From Dugong dugon (taxonomy: Eukaryota > Chordata > Mammalia > Sirenia > Dugongidae): a stretch of DNA of 64,000 nt. This document shows, piece after piece, positions 33,641 through 46,040 of the stretch (the first letter of the stretch is position 1; every line of letters begins with the position of its first letter). The notes under the pieces are model-generated. The model was given only the letters and a program-made list of their open reading frames with translations, ran no database searches and was not told where the DNA came from. Location: positions 56,773,447 to 56,837,446 of the forward strand of contig CM057477.1 in assembly GCA_030035585.1 (NCBI GenBank), given 5' to 3'. Both the position numbers and the translations under genes were made by a program.

Positions 33641-36600
33641 TGAACATTTTTTTGAGGGATAATTGACACACAATAAGCTACATATATATAAAGTGTATAA
33701 TTCAGTAAGGTTTGACATATGTATACTTGCAAAATCCACATGGCAACCGGGAAGGCTCACACGAGGTGGTCAAAAGGTGGGCGAAGTTAGTGGTTGTACG
33801 AGGGCAGGATCTCTCCCTCTTGGCTTGCTGACATGTTGCATGGATGCTTCTCTGGGGTGGGGCCACCCTATGCACTGTACAGCATTGAGCAGCATCCCTT
33901 GGCCTCTGCGCACACCACAATCAAGGTATGAACACATCTATTACTCCCCAAAGTTTCCTAATGTCTTTATATATTGTTACCTCATGCTACCCCCCCGCCC
34001 TGGCAACCATTGATCTCTGTCATTGTAGATTTCTTTGCATTTTCTAGAGATTTATATAAGTGAACTCTTACAGTACGTACTTGGTTTTGACTGGCTTCTT
34101 TCAGGAGAAAAAACGATTTTGAGGTTTTTGTATAGTTGTGTATGTTATGTTTTTGTTTGCTTGTTTTATTTTGGAGGAGCTGTGTGATATCGTATTTTAT
34201 ACCACAATTTATTTACCCATTCACTTGTTGTGGACATTTGGGATGTTTCCATTTTTTGGCTATTAGAAATAAAGGTGCTACGGATTTGTGTTCAAATATT
34301 TGTATGGACATAGTCTGACATATGGAAAGTTATACTTAACATATTGAAAAACTATAAAGCTGTTTTCAAAAGTTGCACAATTTTGCTTTCTCACCAATAG
34401 TATATGACAGTTCTAATGGTTCCACATCCCTGCCGACGAACTTTAAACACTTAAAATGAAACAAATTGGTCATACCAAGTGTTGGCAAGGATGTAGAATA
34501 ACTATGGGCTTTAGTAATTGTATCCTTTTCATCTAAATTGACAAATACTAGATATAAAGTTTTTTAAATAATATTTCCTTACTTTCCTTTTAATGTCTGT
34601 AGAGTCTGGATTGCTATTTTCGTTTCTTATATTGGTAGTTTGGGTCATCTCTTTCTCTCTTTTTTTTTTCCTTCTCTTGCTTCCTAATCTTTTCCAAGAG
34701 TTTATCAATTGTATTGATCTTCTCAAAGAATCAGCTTTTGGTTTCACTGATTTTTCTCTATTGTTTGCCTGTTTCTCTTTCAGCATCTTTATTCATAGTA
34801 ATGTTATTTGCTATTAGATAGACTTTATTTGATATTAAAATAGCCATTCCAGCTTCCTTTTGATTAGTATTTACAATGTATATCATTTTTTCACTTATTT
34901 ACTTCTTTCCTATTTGTGTCTATATGGATAAAAAGTGTGTCTTTATATGGGCAGCTTTTTATCCAATCTGATAATTTCTGACTTTTAATTAGGGTTTTTA
35001 ATGTGATTCAGGATGATTATCGGCATAGTTAGGTTGAAGTCTGTCACTTTACTATGTGTTTTCTGTGTCACATCTGTCCTTCTTTTCCTTTTTCCTTTAT
35101 TTGAATTGAGTATCTTTTTGTAATTCTATTTTATCTCCTAGGTTGGTTTATTATCTGTAACTCTTCGTCTTGTTATATTAGTTGTAGTTTTAATGTTTAT
35201 AGTTTACATTTTTAACTTAGCACAATCTACTTTCAAGCTATAATATACCATTACACATATAAGAACTTTACATTAGTATATTTCCATTAGTATAGTTGTA
35301 CACTTTCTGTCATATGTTTTATGTTTACATATGCTATAAATGCCACACCAAATTGTTATTCTTTTTGTTTATGCTGATATTGGATTTTAAAGGGATTTAA
35401 AAGGTGACACATAGTCTTGTATATTTACCCGCATAGTTACCAATTTCTTTGCTCTTCTTTACTTTGTGTATACCTACATTACAATCCAGTATCATTCTTC
35501 TTCCGGTTAAAGAACTCCTTAACCTTTCTTGTAGTGCAACTCTAGTAGACATGAATTATTTCAGCCTTTGTATATCTGAAACATCTTTATTTTCTCTTTG
35601 TTTTTGCAATGTATGTTTGATAGGTATTGAAGATGTCAAGGATTTCATTTTACTTAGATCCACAATCAACACCCATGGAAGCTGCAGTCAAGAAAGGAAA
35701 CAACGTATTGCATTGCACAAATTTGCTGCAAAAGACTTCTTTCAAGTGTTAAAAAGCAAAGATATCGCTTTGAGGACTAAGGTGCCCTGACCCAAGTCAT
35801 AGTATTTTCAGTCACCTCATATGCACGTGAAAGTTGGACAATGAAAAAGGGAGACCAAAGAAGAATTGATACCTTTGAATTATGGTATTGGGGAAGAATA
35901 TTGGATATACCATGAACTGCCAGAAGAACGAGCAAATTTGTCTTGGAAGAAGAACAGCCAGAATACTCCTTAGAAGTGAGGATGGTGAGACTTCTTCTCA
36001 TGTACTTTGGACATGTTATCAGGGGAAACCAGCCCCTAGAGAAGCACATCAAGCTTGGTAAAGTAGAGGATCAGCAAAAAAGAGGAAGACCCTCAAGGAG
36101 AGATGGATTGACACAATGGCTGCAATAATGGGCTCAGACATAGTAATGATTATGAGGATGGCACAGGACCAGGCAGTGTTTCATTCTATTGTATACAGGA
36201 TCACTATGAGTTGGGACCAACTTGATGGCACCTAACAACAGCAACATTTTTTTTAAATTGATAGGGTTTTTTTTTCTTTTAATAATATAAAATATTGCTC
36301 CACTGTCTTCTCATTTGTATTGTTTCAACAAGAAATCTACTGCCATCCATATATATATATATAGTGCTCTGTATATCTTCTTTATGACTGGTTTTATGAT
36401 GTGTCTTATTGTAATTTTCTTCATGTTTCTTTGCTTGGGGACCATTGAGATTTTTGGATTTTTGTTTTATATTTTTATTTAGGTACTCTCTCTCCTCTCC
36501 TTTGGAAACTCCAATTATACAGTTATTAGGCTTTTTTGATGTCACCCACAGTTCTTGGATGCTCCGTTTTTATTTTTTGTTTGTTTCATTTTGTTTCCTC

Positions 36601-36910
36601 TGTGTAATTAATTTTGGATAGTTTTTTTGGCTAGTTTCTTCTGTTATATGTTTCAACTTCACTAATTTTTTTTTCCTGCAATGTCTACTTTGCCCTTTAT
36701 CCCATCCAGTACCTTTTCATCTCTAGAAGTTTTATTTGATTTTTTTTAATATTCTGTATATCCTCCAAACTTTTGAACATATAGAAAACAGTTGTATATA
36801 ATGACCGTTTTAATGTCCTTGTTTCCTAATCTTAACGTCTGTGTTAGTTCTGTGCCAGTTTTAAATGATTGAACTTTCTCCTTATTATGAGTCATATTAT
36901 TTTGCTTCTT
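33641..36910 (-). mobile_element. Old L1 (L1M-type) LINE, antisense, interrupted
   Basis: Reading the plus strand from its 3' end: 'gataattgacacacaataagctac' and 'ggcaaccattgatctctgtcattg' are 3' UTR and ORF2 end. 'ttatcaattgtattgatcttctcaaagaatcagc' at 34700 and 'gacttttaattagggtttttaatg' at 34980 are upstream ORF2. 'taaagaactccttaacctttcttgtag' at 35505 and 'gatgtgtcttattgtaattttc' at 36398 belong to the 5' part. Most of the reverse transcriptase is missing between about 34500 and 34550. 33748-33915 is foreign text with a hAT-like phrase ('gagcagcatcccttggcctctg'). An RTE fragment splits it at 35626-36245. Confidence 0.78.
35626..36245 (+). mobile_element. RTE LINE 3' fragment, nested in L1
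   Basis: A 5'-truncated RTE copy covering the C-terminal region and tail: 'attgaagatgtcaaggatttcattttactta' through 'ggttggaca'-type text, 'aaaaagaggaagaccctcaag', and the end 'actatgagttgggaccaacttgatggcacctaacaacag'. It lies in the antisense L1, whose text resumes at about 36246. The frame is broken by stops and a shift near 35790. Confidence 0.87.
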
Positions 36911-36911
36911 T

Positions 36912-37792
36912 GCCGGCCTGGCAGACCTAACGGACTCATATATATCCCTCCGCCCAACAACAGCACAATTCACATTCTACACCAGGGCACATGGATCATT
37001 CCTCAGGGTAGACTACATGTTAGGTTACAAAATAAGTCTCAGTAAATTTAAGGAAATTGAAATCATACAAAGTATTTTCTCTGACCACAATGGTATAAAA
37101 CTAGAAATTAATAACAGAAAAAAAAACTGAAAAATACTCAAACATATGGAAATTAAAGAGCACACTATTAACTATCCACTGGCTCAAGGAAGAATTCAAA
37201 AGGAAAATCAGAAAATATTTTTTAAAAAATGAAAATGGAAACACAACATATCAAAATCTATGGGACACTGCTAAATCATTGCTCAGGGGGACATTCATAG
37301 CTGTAAATGCCTATATTAAAAAAGAAGGAAGTTCATTAAACAAAAACCTAACCAACAAACTTGAGGAATTAGAAAAAGAACAAATCAAACCCCAACTAGC
37401 CAGAAGGAAGATGATAACAAAGATCAGAGCAAAGAAATAATTTAAAAAAAAGAAAGAAAAAAAAAATCCATGAAAACAAAAGCTTTGTTTTTGAAAGAAA
37501 CAATAAAATTGGCAAGCCTTTAGCTAAACTAACAAAGGAAAAAAAAAAAAAAGATGCAGATATCTAAAATTAGAATGAAGAATTCTCCCTAATTTATTCT
37601 ACGAGGCTAGCACTACCCTGATATCAAAACCAGACAAAGATATCACACAAAAAAAGAAAACTATAGACCAACATCTCCAATGAATATAGATGCAAAAATC
37701 TTCAACAAAATATTAGTAAACCAAATACAGAAGCATATTAAAAGGATAATAAGCCATGATCAAATGAGATTTATCCAAGGAATGCATGTTTT
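36912..37792 (+). mobile_element. L1 LINE ORF2 fragment, head-to-head with the preceding L1
   Basis: Sense L1: 'agcacaattcacattctacacc', 'tctctgaccacaatggtataaaactagaaattaataacag' (endonuclease end), 'aaatcattgctcagggggacattcatagctgtaaatgcc', then reverse transcriptase start 'actaccctgatatcaaaaccagac' and 'gaatatagatgcaaaaatcttc'. It ends abruptly at 'ggaatgcatg', still in reverse transcriptase. An A-rich internal deletion lies at about 37440-37600. No intact frame. Confidence 0.85.
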
Positions 37793-39175
37793 TGTTTTTT
37801 CCCTTTAATTTTACTTTTGCTTGCTTTGTTTTACTTTTCCAATCTAACTTTTCAGATTGGGAAAACCAAAACCAAATCCTCAGGCATTAGGAGACCTTAT
37901 CTTCTTGTTGCCATAACACTCCTCAAGCATATTTGATCTCCAACATCATTTTTACCCTCTTTTTTCAAAAATGAATGCACATCTAGGAACATTTTTCTCA
38001 CATAATAGTTTAATAACTAACATCATTAGCTGTATGAAGCAGCAGAATAACTTTTGTCCAGTACTTTTCACTACTTAATAGGCAATTACAGTATTTAAGG
38101 GCTTTGGTACACTGTGCTATTTTTGCTAATTTCATGTCTTAATTATTAATTTGATCAATGTAAAACATGAAACTGGAAAAAGGTGATATTTGTTTCACTT
38201 GAAAATTTTTAACAAGTTGAGTTTTACATTTTCTTCAGCCTATGTGATTGTTTTATTTATATTCTACCAAAATATGACTGCCCTTAAAATAAATTTGATG
38301 CTTTATGTTTTTGCTCTAATTTTCAAAATCTTAATAGTCATAATCACATGATTTATTTTCAGGTATTTATTTGGCTGATGCTCTTGAAGATGTATTCAAG
38401 TAATATTAATGATTCAAGTCTATTTGTGAGAGATATTATATGACTTACATAAATAAACTGCATTGAAATCAACTTTGAATAACAAGGAAAATAATGTTTA
38501 GTATTTATCTTTTGAAATTTATCCAATAAATTGTTTTTATGATATAATGGCTATAATTTAAAAACTATGTGTAAATGTACAATATTCTTCTTTCTAACAC
38601 TTTCTTCAGACCCTTTCATATGAATGACATTTCTTTACACGCGAAGAAAACAAAGAAATCAAATTCTCTCCAATTACTCCATATATACAAAAAAAAAAAA
38701 ACTCTCAAATTCTTTAGGCATTTATTTCTGTTTTAGAATCCATGCTATCTTGGAATGCTTGTTGAGATTCAACTTACAATGTAATAAATCCAGCTGATTC
38801 TGTTGATATGACAAACATACACTTGATAAAAGTAAAATATGAATTAATGCTTCTTTAGTCTTATGAAACTGTCTTGGATAATTTCTTAAAGAAATCAGCA
38901 GCCATTTGCCTATTTACTGTTTGAGGATAAATAGTAAGAATTATTTGGTCAAATTATGATGAAAAGCAGGAGGAGGTGAGGGAAGTTCGGTAAGGAGACA
39001 ACATTCCCTAAGACAGTGATTTGTTTCAACCCAGGGAAATCATGATTTATGGTCCTGAAATAGAGTGTTTAATAATGAGAAGGGTATGTGGTTACGAATG
39101 GAACCTCTGTGATTTAATCTTTTAATGTTTTATTTCATGTCGTTCTTCAACCGTCCCTTCATCCTGGAGCAGTTA
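37793..39175. other. Unassigned AT-rich stretch
   Basis: No gene or named repeat recognised. A poly(A) run at 38689-38700. Confidence 0.35.
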
Positions 39176-39425
39176 CCAACCAAACATATTTATTGTTTAC
39201 TGTGTCCCAGGCACAGCACTAAGTGCTTACAAGTTTTAGAAACTCAATCCCCACAATCCTATGGGAATCATCAAGTCAATTTTTACAGAAGAAGCATAAA
39301 AGGGTAAGTAATTTTCCCTTTACGACTTAACAAGAAAATCAAGAGGTGGAGGTGAGATTTGACTCTTTCTATGTCTGAATCTGCTTGCAGCTACTATGTG
39401 ACAGTGAAATCATGACTTTCATCCC
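39176..39425 (-). mobile_element. MIR remnant
   Basis: 'atttattgtttactgtgtcccaggcacagcactaagtgcttac' followed by 'actcaatccccacaatcctatggg' and 'agaagaagcataaaagggtaag..ggtgagatttgac' is a fairly complete antisense MIR. Confidence 0.72.
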
Positions 39426-42030
39426 TGCATTGCAAGTAACAGATTATGATGACATTTGGAAAGACCTCATGATGCACAACTTCGTCATAAAAAAGTTCCA
39501 GACACTTTCTAACATGATGAAAAAAATAATAATAATACTACACTGATGGAACAAGGAGGCAAACTGAATGAGTGGAAATTGTTTCCTTACCTAAGAATGT
39601 GCCCTTCTTACAGGGAATGCTACTATTCTCTATGCTTTCAAGATAAACAGAAACGGTTTACTAATGTTATTTACAAGTTTTGTTCATTATTCCAGTAACA
39701 GTCAATGAACCACTGGATTCTTGTAGACATCTATCTGTTTTGTTTTCTCTTTTATTACTTTATGCTTTATTGTAAAATTATTAACATTATTGTAAAAATT
39801 CAAACATTATGGAGACCTGAAAAGTGAAAATGTAAAAGTCCCCTTCCTTCACGTTCCACAGTTCACCCCTGCTAACAGTTTCTAGTGATATTTTTCTGAA
39901 ATCTTTCAAACTGATGAATAGCTAAAGCCCAACAGGTATAGATATATTCTTTGGTACAGGCATCCCTTTCCAGAGACTATGAATTTAACAAATAATGTAG
40001 CTAAGAAAAGCTATAGGTAAGGAGGCAATGCATAAAATGTCTCTCACACTTTCTCTTCAAATTTGTGATAATGAAGAGGAAAAAGATGAAGATATTTTCT
40101 ATGTTCCCAAGTCCACCACTTTATTGTTCTTGTTTATCACTCAAAATCGTCACTTTCAAATCATATTGTTTGAGCAAGATCAATAACAAAATTGTTTGGA
40201 GACCCAGTCGTCAGCTTTAAATCAGCATAGCCCATCCCACTGGCTACTGTGATTAGTTCATTATGGACACTTGACTCAATTCTGGCTAGTGGAGTCAGGG
40301 CTTGGACTTCTGTTTCACTAACCATATTAGGGCGATTATCAAGATTACTCCAAACTACCTACTGCATTCAGTTTTAAGACACAGTCTGCCAGTCGGCCTG
40401 GTTTTGATTTTAAAATTTTCCCAAGATGGCTGCCCTTAGATAGTAGCCTTTAGCTCAACTTTTGGCTCAGGTTTCTGCACCCAAATACCAAGCTCCCTAG
40501 ATAGCGTTTGCCTCAGATGAGTTAACAATAGTATATCTCTAAGTTAATGTTATTGAAATGAACCCAAATGACACTGTATAAATTTCTCTCAGAGTCCCAT
40601 ATTAAGACATATTCAAAAAGCTTTGACACATACGGGAAAAACACAAAATTAATGGCAATAGTTGATATGATAAATTGATAAACAAGAGTGGATTTTATAA
40701 TACACATGCACCAAAAATCTAAAGTAAAATTGAAGTATAGAGAAATCATGAACTCGTAGCAGATAAGCATATTAAGATTTTATTTAAGTTCACAGTGACA
40801 CAGTGATATTTATTCCATTTCACAGATAAACTGAAGAACAAAAATGTGCTGACCACACTGACTAGCAGTAAAAATACAGACAAAACTCAAATACTCAGTT
40901 ATGTCCATGGGCAAAAATAAGATATTGTCATGATTTGTACGTAATCTTCTTTTTAATCATCTAATATCTAAATTTTAAAGGAGGTATTTCTAAATAGCAG
41001 AGTCATTTTCAAACTTTAAAACCACAGTGTTTTCCATGAAGTAACAAAGCCATTTACATTCACTCAGTTGAGAATTTTTTTTTTTTCCCACACATGGACT
41101 TATGCCTGAGCTTCTATTAGTTCTGTTCCAGAAGAATGCAATAAATATGTCTAGAGACAAGGGACATAGTTAATAAAAGTCTGTCCTTTCCTTTGCCTAA
41201 GACCCTGGTTTAAAATGAGCTATTTTCCCTGAACACCATATATTAATTGGATGGCTTCAGCTCCAGCCACAGACAGAAGCTGTCCACATCATGATTATTT
41301 GCAATATAATTTTTCTTGATATGATGAGCAGTCACAGAGCATATATATTAAAAAGTAAACTTCTTCTGTGATACTAAAAAAGATCCTAGAATGCAGCCTC
41401 TTGATAAGTCAGTTAAAGGACCACTGCAGATATAATATCTTTCATTTTGTGTATGCCCGTCACAGATGTTTGCATATTTTATAATCATAGAGCTTTCAAA
41501 ACTATTTGGCTTCTAATTCACTCAAAAAAAAAATTTTAAACGAGTTGTTTCAATAGAGGTATCCTTTTTTCCTTTGTTTTTAATATGTGTTCAGGATCCC
41601 TCCCCCTCATCATGATTGCTACTAGTTATAGATACCTTGAAAGGAATGGACAGTGATGAATAGACAGGCTCTCTGGAGACATTTGCTTTTCTTAATTAAA
41701 CAAATAATATACATTTTTTCTCTTTCTGAGGCTTATGTAGTTTAAGTCAAACATAAAGCACCTAGCTTTCTTTTTCATATCATTTGACGGTAGTCTTCTC
41801 AGGTCCCTTCCCTAAATTACAAAAAAATACATTCTGGATCTAAACTAGACACATTTCAAGTTTTGATCCTATGCAGTTTCTGAAATCTGAACTTTATACT
41901 GATGGAAAGAATGATTGAAAAATTGCTAAGCTTGCATTGTGCTTTACCACTTTGCCTTTTAGGGGATTCTAATCTCCAAAATGATTAGGTCAATTGTCAG
42001 GACATCAGGGTTGATAATCATTGAATTTAA
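39426..42030. other. Mostly unassigned 2.6 kb stretch
   Basis: At 40230-40330 'ggctactgtgattagttcattatggacacttgactcaattctggctag' resembles an old mammalian interspersed repeat that I cannot name. The remainder shows no gene or repeat. Confidence 0.35.
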
Positions 42031-42037
42031 TGATCAG

Positions 42038-42222
42038 AAACCCACTGCCTTGGAATCAGTTCTAACTCATAGCAACTCCCCAGGGTTTTCAAGGCTGTAA
42101 ACCTCTACAGAAGCAGACTGCCTCATCTTTCTCCTACGGAGATGCTGGTGGTTTCGAACTGCCGACCTTTCGGTTAGCAGTCAAGCGCTTTTAACCACCA
42201 TGCCGCTAAGGCTCCTTTTAAA
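42038..42222 (-). mobile_element. AfroSINE
   Basis: Antisense: 'cccactgccttggaatcagttc', 'gcagactgcctcatctttctcc', 'ggtttcgaactgccgacctttcgg' and 'aaccaccatgccgctaaggctcc'. The shared gatcag at 42032-42037 and 42223-42228 may be part of the target duplication. Confidence 0.9.
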
Positions 42223-42324
42223 GATCAGGCATAGCAATAAAATTCTTCCTCCATTCATTCCTTTTCCTCCCCTCCATTTCACTCTTTTTGGTTTTTTGTT
42301 TTTTTGGGAGCCGAACACACACGT

Positions 42325-42552
42325 CAGTGGTTCTCCACTGAAGGTGAGTTTGCTTCCCAGGTGACATTTGCCAATGTCCGGAGACACTGTTGAGGATCAC
42401 AAATGGGGAGAGGGATGCCACTGACATCTCATGGGTAGAAGCCAGGCATGTTCCTAAATACCGTACAATGCTCAGAACACTCCCCACCCCCTTCCCAAAC
42501 AAAGTATTACCTGATTCCCAAATATCAGTAGTGCTGAGGTTAAGAAACTCTG
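42325..42552. mobile_element. Nonautonomous hAT-type DNA transposon (MER-like)
   Basis: A 228-bp element with imperfect inverted ends, CAGTGGTTCTCCACTG and the complement of CAGAGTTTCTTAACCTC. Inside are 'ggtgacatttgccaatgtccggagacactg' and 'actgacatctcatgggtagaagccaggcatg', typical of an old mammalian MER element. Eight-base flanks acacacgt and acataggt match at 6 of 8 positions, fitting hAT integration. Confidence 0.75.
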
Positions 42553-42581
42553 ACATAGGTGGCCAAAAGTAAAAACGATGG

Positions 42582-43100
42582 TGTGGTGGTTAATGTTACG
42601 TGTCCACTTGGCTAGGTTATGATTCTGAGTGGTTTGGCAGACACTAGGTAATCACTTTCCACTTTGTGATCTGATGTGAGCAGTCAGTCAGTTGAAAAGG
42701 GAGTTTCCTTGGGAGTGTGGCCGGCCTCCAGGATATAAATGGATGTTCTGGCAAAGCTCGCTCTCTTTTCTCAATGCTGCACTCTCTTCACGTCATCTGA
42801 CCTCTGGTTCTTGGGACATAAACCTGCAGAAGTCTCTGGCCTACCACCTGACCTGCAGATTTTGGATTCCTCAGCCCCTGCAGTCCCGTGAGCCAGGAGA
42901 TGATTTCAGCCTGCTGCCTGACCTGTGGATCTTGGCTTTGTGAGCCAGCAGAGGTCTTCCGCCTAGCGCCTAAACCATGGATTTAGGCCTTGTCATTTCC
43001 TCACAATTGTGTGAGCCATTTCCTTGAAGTAAATCTCTCTCTGTATTTATCTATATATGCTTCACTGGTTTTGCTCCTCTAGCGAACCCAAACTAAGACA
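42582..43100 (+). mobile_element. Solo LTR, ERVL-type
   Basis: An LTR fossil of about 519 bp, from 'tgtggtggttaatgttacgtg' to 'gcgaacccaaactaagaca'. It includes 'cagtcagttgaaaagggagtttccttggg' and the same 'gacctgcagattttgg' phrases as the LTR at 62719-63099. The flanks gatgg and gacag match at only 3 of 5 bases, so the duplication is not proven. No internal region adjoins it. Confidence 0.75.
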
Positions 43101-43760
43101 GACAGTACAGAGTTAGAGTGATTTATATTGCTATACTCTATCCTCCAAGCCTAAAATAATTTTGTTTAGTTTTCTGCTTGCCTAAATTCAAATAGCTTTA
43201 ATTACAAATGATCACACATCTATCCACGCTTTCATACAATTATTCACTCAATCTATCTTCAGTTGCCCCTTTAAAAATTGATATAAGGGGGCTTGTAAAG
43301 TTCTAATTCAAATAAATACTTGAAATATTGAGATAGTAAAGAAAGACCAAGAAACCAGAGCAGAAGTATGAAGCCAGATTACTACATATGCACAGAAAAG
43401 ACTTGAAAAGAAGGTAGATGTCTTATCATTGTATAGTATTCCTTGGACTTTATGCTAAGAGCAAAGGGAAAAACCTTCAAAAATTCAAGCTATGCAATGG
43501 GCTCAGTGAAATTTGTGTTTAGGAGGATTACTTTTGTTGAAGTAGAAGAATCTATCTGGCAAGTTAGAATCCAAATAGGGTGTTACGGTACTGGTCCAGG
43601 CAAAGGATTTAAAGATTTGGTATAGAATATTATCCATTGGGATGGAGAAATGGACTAGTTATGTATGATGTTTAAATAATAGAACTGGACACAATTGCAT
43701 AATTATGGAGCAAGAGCCATGGAATCCTGAAAAGGAGAGACCAGTCAAGGATTACGCCTG
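43101..43760. other. Unassigned stretch
   Basis: No gene or repeat recognised. It ends at a 24-base T run (43766-43789). Confidence 0.3.
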
Positions 43761-43822
43761 GATTTTTTTTTTTTTTTTTTTTTTTTTTGGTAGAGGTGCT
43801 TAAACAGTGAGGAGACATCTAG

Positions 43823-44344
43823 TGTCTTGGTCATCTAGTGCCGCTATAACAGAAATACCACAAGTGGATGGCTTTAACAAAGAGAAATTTATTCTCTCAC
43901 AGTCTCATAGGTCATAAGTCCAAATTCAGGGTGCCGGCTCCAGGGGAAGGCTTTCTCTCTCTGTCGGCTCTGGAGGAAGGTCCTTGTGATGCATCAGTCT
44001 TCCCTTGGTCTGGGAGCATCTCAGCACAGGAACCTCAGGTTCAAAGGATGTGCTCTGCTCCCTGCACTGCTTATTTGGTGGTATGAGGTTCCCAATTCTC
44101 TGCTTGCTTCCCTTTCCTTTTATGTCTTGTAAGATAAAAGGTGGTGCAGGCCACACCCTAGGGAAGCTCCCTTTACATTGGATCAGGGATGCGACCTTAG
44201 TAAGGGTCTTATACAATCCCACCCTAATCCTCTTTAACATAAAATTACAATCACAAAATGGAGGACAACCACACAATACTGGGAATCATGGCCCAGCCAA
44301 ACTGATACACACATTTTTGGGGGGACGTAACTCAATCCATGACA
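43823..44344 (-). mobile_element. Solo LTR, ERVL-MaLR (MLT1-like) type
   Basis: The antisense third copy of the family at 4277 and 32303, 522 bp. It starts 'tgtcttggtcatctagtgccgctataacag' and ends 'ggggggacgtaactcaatccatgaca'. The five-base tctag at 43818-43822 and 44345-44349 is a perfect duplication. The 116-codon and 114-codon frames here are chance frames inside the LTR. Confidence 0.9.
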
Positions 44345-44349
44345 TCTAG

Positions 44350-44845
44350 GAAATAGGAAATACAATAATGTAGCAGGAGGTGTTGGTGTTGGTTATGGTG
44401 GCAGGATAAGCAGCTCAGTTTTTGGTATATTGAATTCAAAAAACTGCAATACCTTTGAAGATGTCCTCAGATACTTGGTTACATGAGATTAAAACTTCAG
44501 GATTGAAAGCTGAATTATAAGGAGAGGATCCTTCAAGAAGTAATCAAGATGGTAGAGATTTGGTATGGCCAGAATTTATAAGTACCCAGAAGTCACTGAG
44601 GAGGGAGGCCTACATCTCAGGGCAAATTATTCAATCAGATCCAAGGAACTCATCAGGTACACAGAGGCTACCATGTAGTTCCTCAGTCAAAAAAAACACA
44701 GTGAGAAGACTGGTGTTTCAGAGAGTGGCTTCCATCTAACTCAAGACCCCCTGATAAGGGTTAGAAGAACGTGTACAAAGTCTGGTTTCTGGGAGTCACA
44801 AAAATAAAATTAAATATTAAAAACTGATATGTGGGTAGTGTTTTA
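44350..44845. other. Unassigned stretch
   Basis: No gene or repeat recognised. Confidence 0.3.
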
Positions 44846-45045
44846 AAATTTGCAAAGTGATTTAATGGGAATTATCAAATTTAATTTGCACAATCTGAGT
44901 AGGGGAGGACAAGTATTATTATTGTTCCATTCTACAGATCCGGTCAATGAATCAGTAAGAGCTTAAAGTGTATTTCTCAATATCATGCAGGGTGTAAGTG
45001 CCATAACTGAGTTTTGAGCCATGTCTTCTTGTTCTAAGCTCCATG
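44846..45045 (-). mobile_element. MIR remnant
   Basis: 'tttgcaaagtgatttaatggg', 'attattattgttccattctacagatccgg' and 'cataactgagttttgagccatgtcttcttg' fit an antisense MIR. Confidence 0.6.
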
Positions 45046-45049
45046 AATT

Positions 45050-45053
<4 letters not shown>

Positions 45054-45082
<29 letters not shown>
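45054..45082. repeat. (CA)n microsatellite
   Basis: About 14 CA units. Confidence 0.95.
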
Positions 45083-45083
<1 letters not shown>

Positions 45084-46040
45084 CTGAAAAATGAATAAAT
45101 AAACATTAAGAATGAATGTCATTTAGAAAAAAGTTTTTCTCCTAAAAAGATTCTATATATGCATTGAAAAATAAATGGTCATTTTAAAAGACTATCACAT
45201 AATACTATAAAGCATTTCTTCATCATCTGACTTAGGTTAAATAGTTTAAATATTTGCAATGAATATATATAATGTTATTACAGTAGATTGCACAATAGTA
45301 ATTGGTCACACATAGCCTTCATAACATTTTAGAAGATTTCTATGACAGACAAATAATTTTATAGTTTATTGCTAAACATATATTTCAAGTGACCTTAGAT
45401 GTCAAATTTGAGTGGCCAGCGTCTCCTGGAGTAGGGAATTCAGAGGGAGAGAAACTTTAACACGTGCTCTGGTTTCGACGGTACACTATCTTTAAAAATC
45501 GATGATGACTGGAAGGTTACAAATGCTTTATCAGTCAGTCCCAGAGGCTTAGTCCTCTCACACCAGATGCAGGAAGTTGACTGCATTCATTAATATCCTC
45601 CAGCGAGGTCACAGGTAGGGAACTAGGGAACTCCAGGGGGACAGTGTGAAATAAAAGCAAAGAACTTGGAGTTTTGTGTCAGAAAGGAAGGATGCAGGTA
45701 TATGAAGTTCTCATTGTCATAAGTATGTAAGTAAATTGAAAGTGAATCTACTGAAGGAAACACTTTAGGTAACTTGAATCTCCACATTTCTATTCTATCA
45801 AGGGTAGATAGCACCTGCTTAGAGTAACTATTGCCTTTGTCATCTACATTTTAGATTAGAAAAAAAAAAAAAGGGAAGTAATTTTTCTAGCTTTGTTATT
45901 TTGTTTTGTATTGCTGAAAATTAGAATTAAAACATGAAGCACTTTTTTTTTTTCCATGACGCTTTTACCGTAAGTCTGTTTCTCAGAGTTAAGTTTAACT
46001 GATTGAAGTGAGTCTGTGTGCCGAAGTGACTCCTGAGGGA
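45083..46040. other. Unassigned stretch
   Basis: No gene or named repeat recognised. Isolated CpGs appear from about 45470 onward, leading into the CpG-rich region. Confidence 0.3.

Noticed and set aside
43926-44349. Overlapping 114-116 codon genes on both strands.
   Set aside because: Both frames lie inside a MaLR-type LTR with clear ends and target duplications.
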